From positions 48,235,996-48,299,995 of the forward strand of contig CM068587.1 of NCBI GenBank assembly GCA_035048485.1: a stretch of DNA of 64,000 bases. Direction: 5' to 3'. The notes below the pieces were generated by a model. The model had not been told where the DNA came from. It was given only the letters and a program-made list of their open reading frames with translations, and made no database searches. Every line of letters starts with the position of its first letter. Position 1 is the stretch's first letter. Of this stretch, positions 58,995 through 64,000 are shown in pieces. This stretch comes from Pteria penguin (Eukaryota > Mollusca > Bivalvia > Pterioida > Pteriidae). The translations under genes and the position numbers were made by a program.

Positions 58995-61900
58995 GTGAGG
59001 AGGACAGACATCAGGCGATGTTTGGATCGATAACGACCAGCCATTGCAATTGAATGACTCATCCTATGCTGTCTGCATAGTGCACAGTGACACTCTGCAA
59101 ACAGAGGAAAAAGGAGGGGAGGGGGTGTTGTGTTTAAAATGCTGTACTTTAATGTCAGGATATGATTCATATTTTTTTTTTCTAATTAAGAATCCTTTTC
59201 TTAATTTGGGTCATTGCATAATTCACAATTCATAATTTTGTATTCAACAGGTTGGGACAACCTCTCATTTGAGAGAAATCACTCAAATGAGTAACTATCA
59301 CTGTTTTCAGTAATCAATTTCAAGGAATGAACAGAAGTAAACAAGTACTAAAAAATTAAAGTTTCCAAATTTTGACTTAAACTTAAAAGGGCACATCTTT
59401 ATAATATACTGAACATAAAATAGTATTTAAATACAAAAGAAGTTGACCTTTTCAAATTACCATTTTGGAGTTTCTAACTTCAACATTTGTGCAGCTATAA
59501 CTCCAAAACAGTAAGTTAAAAATGTCAACTTGTTTTGTAAACTATATTCAGTATGTTGTAAACATGTGCCCTTTTGAATTTCAAATCATAATTCCAAAAT
59601 TTCATTTATTAGTACTTGTTTACTTCTGTTCATTCCTTGAAATTGATTACTGAAAAGAGAGATAGTTACTCATTTGAGTAATTATCTCTCAAACGAGAGA
59701 TTGCCTCCAACCAGTTCAAAGAATAAAGAATGGCAGTGCCAATAGGAAAATAATCCAAGTATGAAGGAAAACTTTGAATTTAACAGGTTGAGTACCACAT
59801 CTTGTTTCAGAGATAATTGCTAAAATGAGTAAAAATCTCTGTTATCAGTTTCAGTGACTGTACAGAAGTAAATAACTTAAAAAGTTTCAGAATTTTGACT
59901 TCAAACTTAAACAGGTTGGGCACATCCCTCTAAAGAGAGACATTCCCTGTTTAGAGAGACATTTTGCTGGCATTTTAAAAAATGTCTCTATAAAGAGGGA
60001 TGTTTTCGACCTTAATGCATGAGTTCCCAAGAACTAAAAAATCAAATTTTTTATATTTGAAACTTAAAATCACACATCTACAGTATATGCTGAACAATGT
60101 TTGTAAAAGATTTTGACTTGTAGGAAGTACTATTTTCGAGTTTGATGATGTAAAATTTCTCCAGGTATAAACACAAAAACGGTTGATAGAAATTTCAAAC
60201 ATTCTTTACAAATATTGTTTAGGACACTGTAAAGATGTTTGCTTTTAATTCTCAAATCAAATTTTCAAACCAAAATGTTGATTTTTAGTATTAAGGAACT
60301 TGTGCATTAAGCTGGAAAAAAGCCCTCTTTAGAGAGACAATTTTTTAAATGCTAATAAAATATCTCTCTAAATAGGGAATATATCTCTCTTTAGAGGGAT
60401 GTGCCCAACCTGTTAAAAGGGCACATCTTTATAACATACTGAATAAAAGTTTCAAAAGAAGTTGAACTTTAACTTACCATTTTGGTGTTCCTAGCTGCAC
60501 AAATTTTGCAACTATTAATTTCAAAATGGTAAATTTTAAAATGCCAACTTGCTTTATACACTTTATCCAATATGTTTTAAAGATGAGACCTTTTGAATGT
60601 CAAATTCAAGTTCCCCAAATTTTGGTTTTTAGTACTTGAAATTCATTACTGAAAACAGAGATTGTTTGTCATTCAAGTGATTATCTCTTGAACGAGAGGT
60701 AGTGCCCAACCTGCTTAAACAGGGTTCAAGTAGGTTAACCTTCAAGTATAAGTGTAAATGGGAGGTACGTTTTGTGGTTAATCATTTAATAACTTAAAAT
60801 AATGTCGCAAAATGTTATCTCCTTGTCTGGCCAATGAAATTGTCTTTATCCCATCCATATTTGATATGCTTCCTAGAACTCTACAGCAGAGGGTGGATAG
60901 TTGAACATGTTGGGTACAACCTTTCATTTTAGGGACAATAATCACTGAAATGTGCAACAGTCTCTGCTTTTACTAAAAATGTCAAATATTAAAATTCTTG
61001 AATTTTGAGATGAAATTCAAAAGAGCACATCTTCACAACCTACTGAAAATTAATTAGAAAACAACTTCAGATATTTTAATTTACTGTTTTGGAGTATGAA
61101 GGTGCCCCCCCCTCAAAATAAACCCCCAAAACAAAAACAAAAATAACAAAAAATAAAAATTGCAGAGGTTGTTAAATCATTGAGGGATTATCTCTCAAAT
61201 AAGAGATTGTTCCAAACCTATTACATTTTTGTAAATATTATCTGTTATTTTGAGGGGTAGTGGCCTTGGGGATATTGTAACTTAAATAAGATTTGTTGTC
61301 ATTGTTGTTACTCCAACTATTCGAAAATTTTAATGCTTTCAATAATCTTTCATTCATGTACATGAATCAGTTCACTGTATTTTGACTGTATTTCAAAATC
61401 AGAGCAGTTGTTTGACCGAAAGTTGAATCTCATCTCATCTATCTTCTGCATAAGATGGAGTATAGCATATATTGTACATTCCTTGGATTTACAGATCAAG
61501 AGCATTTATTGTACTGGTATTGGTTCAGCAGGGAGTAAGATTAACTCAAAACCCTTGGTAGCCACCTGGGCCCCTAACTTCAGAAGATTTAGTAGCCCAG
61601 CCAAAATTTTTGTAGCCCAACTTTTTTTGTCAATATTATATATATCGAAATAAAATCATAAAAAGAATAAAATTGTTTATTTCATCAAGACAAAAAGATT
61701 AATAAAACATGTCTTCCTTTATTTTATTCAGACAAATAGATTAATTCTAAAAAAAATCTCATCATGAAGATGCTCAATCTCATTCAGATGCTTCATCTGT
61801 ATGACAATTCTTAAATGCTACAAATGCATGGCTGTCTCTGTGTATTTTTGGACTGGGGCCAGGGCCTTTGCAATTAGGAAAAAGTCTCGTGAATATTTTA

Positions 61901-64000
61901 CAGTATGGGAACTTTGATACTTCTAGTAACATTTAAACCCAATATTGTTAAAATATTAACAAGTTCGAATTTTCATTAAATTTTAGGCCAAATATACCAC
62001 ATAATGACCCTAGTTCTTTGACCATGTACAGTTGGGAATTTTAAGAGAACAAGGTAGGAAAAAATATACTGTTTGGCGTTGGGAATGGGACCAAATATCG
62101 GCCCAAAATAAGTCCTAGCGACGGCTCTGTATATGGACAGTATCACGGCCGTACAGATTACATCATCCGCCGCATATTTTAAGTGACACGTATGTAATGA
62201 AATTATCACATCAGTTAATAACCCGTTCCATGCTTGACCGCACGCTTTTCCCAAAGTAATTAAGTTCACACGACATGGCACGCGCCGAAGTCGATCGTTA
62301 AACAAGCAAACAGGATGTGATCCACGTAAATGACACAGGGCTTTGTTTAGATTTTAATACGTGGGTAACTGAAAATTGATTTTATAGCTGTAAATCGGAA
62401 CAAAATCACACATTTCTTTTGAGTTTGAAGTAATCAAGAATCGAAATATCCGATATTTTCAGTCGCCACTTGGGCCAGCACCTTGAGAATTTATAATAGC
62501 CCAGCACCAATTTTAGTCGCAAATGCGACTGGGCGAGTGCTAATCTTACTCCCTGTTCAGATGTCTGTGAAAGTGTATCTATTGATTGTAGTTTTGATAC
62601 ATGCATTGCAGACCTTTGCAATTTTACAGAATGTAAGGGGCCATGTTAGATAAATAATGAAGTTTTCCCACTCAAACTGGTGTTATATAACTTTAACATC
62701 ACTATCCAAGCACTAACATCATATTGTAAATTCTGGCAAAAAGCCATTTTTCAGATGTTGGCCTTTACATGTACATCATTTAAGATTAACAGTCTGTAGT
62801 TTAGCTTCATATTTCTCTGCATGCTTTACAGTTGAAGTTTACTGGTGAGGCCCTTTAAAATGAACAAACACGTGCACACAGAAAATAGCTATGGACAGGG
62901 GCACAGTATTTTAACATGTTTTTAATAAATTAGTATTATAGATCATTTCATGCATGTACATGTATTTATGATTTGTTAACAGATGAATCTGAAGAAGTGT
63001 CTATGAGTGGTGACACGGAGGGTACAGTGTCCTACCAGATCTCCTCGGATGTCCACTTCACCAGCTCCAAAATATCCAGGTGAGAATATTATGTTATAAT
63101 GAATATTAATTATCATTACATTTTATACGAATATAGACTTTATACTCATTGAATATACTGGCCACTTATGACTTAAATAGAAGAAATATTTACGAAATTC
63201 AGTTGTTGATTGTAGATATTGTCTTGAAAAAATTAAAACATGAGTTAGTTTCACCTAAGGAATTAAGTTTGATGCTTTGTACATGAAATCTTGACAGATA
63301 TGGAAAGTGGCTATTTTGCTGTGATTTGTTTCTACTTTTGTCTTTTGGCAAAGAGTGGGGAGGTGGAGGGGAGTTTGATGTTTAATAATACATATTTATA
63401 CATAAACAAACCTAAAATACTTGTATGGCTTGGCTGGGTTGTTTTCCTTATCCTAGTTAAAATATTCTCAGCATTAAAACAGTGTACCACTTTCCCTATT
63501 GACAAGCTGGGCAAAATATTGTGTTCTTGACCCCAAGACAGACCAGCTGTTGTGGTCTTCCCATACTCCAAAAATTAAAATTGTTTACCATCCCTGGTGT
63601 AATGGTACTGATTGAAGTTGTCTTTAACAGTGGTGAGGAATGGGAATGATATACCATTTTGTCTCTTAATTGTGAGCACATACATGTACATTGAATCCAA
63701 AATTTTGTAGCCAGCATGCTTGTCTGTTATCATGATCTTGGGTTTGTTCTGACCATGACTTTGCGCATTAAGACTCTGATCTTCAAACTACCTTTAAAAG
63801 GTAGCAGTGACTTTCAGTTTCTGGATTTGATATTCAGAATAAAAATGTTGTAAGGAGAAATTAGGGTTGGTTTGGAAATTTGAAGTACACGTTTTTTGTT
63901 TGCCTTATCAGAGTTAAGAGGCAATAGTATCTGTAAGTTTCACTGAAACTTAATAGTTTTCTCTGCCACAGAGTCCCTGAAATGTCGAATGACATCAAGA
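58766..64000 (+). CDS. DYNC1H1: Cytoplasmic dynein 1 heavy chain, 5' end of gene (partial)
   Basis: Minus-end directed AAA+ motor; only the N-terminal tail start is in the window. Exons: 58766-58994, 62983-63079, 63972-64000 (continuing beyond the window). Joined, they give MAETPEEGRTGTQTIAELSD, FAEYLCRIVPALLEDNDVAS, PALKTTIFEKNVADCIKKFL, GDSQVAVLLVQRFSSKDESE, then EVSMSGDTEGTVSYQISSDV and HFTSSKISRVPEMSNDIK. The pattern L.EYL..IV...LED....PAL........E....KKFL.D.Q...LLVQR followed by .SY.I..D.H. is the dynein 1 heavy chain N-terminus as I remember it from vertebrates and flies. All phases agree (1, then 2). The usual FIKR motif after the IDIH block is not seen in the visible part. The AAA+ motor lies outside the window. 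Confidence 0.85.
59247..59715. mobile_element. Palindromic fold-back element 1, 469 bp, TSD TCA
   Basis: The left end ACAGGTTGGGACAACCTCTC and the right end (inverted) ACTGGTTGGAGGCAATCTCT pair. The arms, about 230 bp each, stay similar through 'gattactgaaaacagt'-type, 'tgaacagaagtaaacaagta' and 'gggcacat' blocks to a centre near 59480. TCA flanks both ends (59244-59246, 59716-59718). No ORF. Confidence 0.92.
59783..60714. mobile_element. Palindromic fold-back element 2, about 426 bp, TSD TTA, split by a nested element
   Basis: Left end ACAGGTTGAGTACCACATCT; right end ...AGTGCCCAACCTGC. TTA at 59780-59782 and 60715-60717. The two halves (59783-59910 and 60417-60714) join into a relative of element 1 when 59911-60416 is removed: 'gacttcaaacttaa|aagggcacatcttt' corresponds to 'gacttaaacttaaaagggca' + 'catcttt' in element 1. 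Confidence 0.9.
59911..60413. mobile_element. Nested palindromic element 3, 503 bp, TSD TAA
   Basis: Ends ACAGGTTGGGCACATCCCTC and (inverted) the same 20 bases: perfect terminal inverted repeats. Flanked by TAA (59908-59910, 60414-60416). It contains sub-hairpins near both ends built from 'ctctaaagagagac' and 'gtctctctaaa'-like blocks. It interrupts element 2. Confidence 0.92.
60905..61221. mobile_element. Eroded relative of the fold-back family
   Basis: Left 'acatgttgggtacaaccttt', then 'agcacatcttcacaacctac', 'tgttttggagtatgaa'. Right 'gggattatctctcaaataag' + 'agattgttccaaacct'. An A/C-rich low-complexity tract (61106-61165) replaces part of the right arm. No matching target duplication. 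Confidence 0.65.
61529..62555. mobile_element. TIR element, 1,027 bp, ends CAGGGAGTAAGATTA, 5-bp TSD
   Basis: 15-bp perfect inverted ends (61529-61543 and 62541-62555), then similar 'gcccag' / 'ctgggc' -rich subterminal blocks ('tagtagcccagccaaaattt' versus 'aatagcccagcaccaatttt'). Flanked by TTCAG (61524-61528, 62556-62560). No transposase ORF, so non-autonomous. Superfamily unknown. Confidence 0.88.
62983..63079 (+). CDS. DYNC1H1: Dynein heavy chain exon 2
   Basis: Acceptor atttgttaacag|AT, donor ATATCCAG|GTGAGA; 97 nt. It encodes (K)DESEEVSMSGDTEGTVSYQI, then SSDVHFTSSKIS. An acidic linker followed by a strand resembling 'ISYNINIDIHYG' of the family. Confidence 0.87.
63080..63971 (+). other. 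Dynein intron 2, nothing recognised
   Basis: AT-rich; no repeat family or exon seen. Confidence 0.5.
63972..64000 (+). CDS. DYNC1H1: Dynein heavy chain exon 3, cut by the window edge
   Basis: Acceptor tctctgccacag|A completes Arg (AG|A), then VPEMSNDIK. Only 29 bases are visible. Confidence 0.75.

Larger units (their letters stand above)
58995..62982 (+). other. Dynein intron 1 (about 4 kb), packed with fold-back elements
   Basis: Holds palindromic elements at 59247-59715, 59783-60714 (with 59911-60413 nested inside) and about 60905-61221, and a TIR element at 61529-62555, each listed separately. The stretches 58995-59243, 60718-60904, 61222-61523 and 62561-62982 show nothing else. Confidence 0.8.

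Noticed and set aside
58995..59053. Reading on past the dynein exon 1 donor to a stop at 59051-59053
   Set aside because: The extension does not resemble dynein, and a good GTGAGG donor with matching phase joins exon 2.
59904..60417. TTAA (piggyBac-like) duplication around the nested element
   Set aside because: Reading the flank as TTAA shortens one terminus by a base and spoils the perfect inverted ends. The 3-bp TAA reading also matches the 3-bp TCA and TTA of the sister elements.

Overview
This is eukaryotic, intron-rich, AT-rich genomic DNA. The repeat content points to a lophotrochozoan animal, most likely a bivalve mollusc: tRNA-derived SINEs, repeats of the 'gctcacctgag ... gggcctcttgttt' type, and dispersed units rich in 'ccttgaccgtgacctttgacc'. 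That placement is inference. Two protein-coding genes are present, both on the + strand.

Gene 1 (about 850-50014) is the 3' part of a very large kinesin-3 motor gene of the KIF16B/STARD9 (KIF16A) type. I could chain 19 exons by hand with compatible splice phases. They total 12,203 nt, giving 4,066 codons with no internal stop. They encode the end of the motor domain ([20 protein letters not shown] ... RAKSIINKP), the neck, the FHA domain, coiled coil, and then a huge Ser/Asp/Glu-rich tail carried mainly by two giant exons (2,774 and 7,222 nt). The motor N-terminus lies upstream of the window. No PX or START domain is visible. The tail holds at least seven strict TQT motifs plus variants, which look like LC8 (dynein light chain) docking sites. 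Two of them lie in a recent in-frame 222-bp tandem duplication.

Gene 2 (58766 to the right edge) is the start of the cytoplasmic dynein 1 heavy chain (DYNC1H1-like): exon 1 with the ATG, exon 2, and the beginning of exon 3. A plus-end kinesin gene with apparent dynein light chain motifs is therefore followed, about 8.7 kb downstream, by the dynein heavy chain gene in the same orientation. This may be coincidence.

The rest is introns and an intergenic spacer full of repeats. Most striking are (i) three minisatellites whose repeat unit is a copy of the 3' edge of a coding exon plus its 5' splice site or stop codon (1021-1650, about 23310-24005, 49984-50245); (ii) a set of large palindromic fold-back elements in dynein intron 1, one nested inside another, with 3-bp target duplications TCA, TTA and TAA; (iii) another 455-bp fold-back flanked by TA at 51156-51610; (iv) a 1,027-bp terminal-inverted-repeat element with a 5-bp duplication at 61529-62555; (v) a family of short palindromes (CAGAGACATA...TATGTCTCTG / CAGGGACGTA...TACGTCCCTG) clustered upstream of the dynein gene; (vi) a 35-bp minisatellite with about 34 copies at 6180-7375 and a 53-bp minisatellite with about 20 copies at 38146-39195. 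Assignments come from reading the sequence and remembered family motifs; no search was run.
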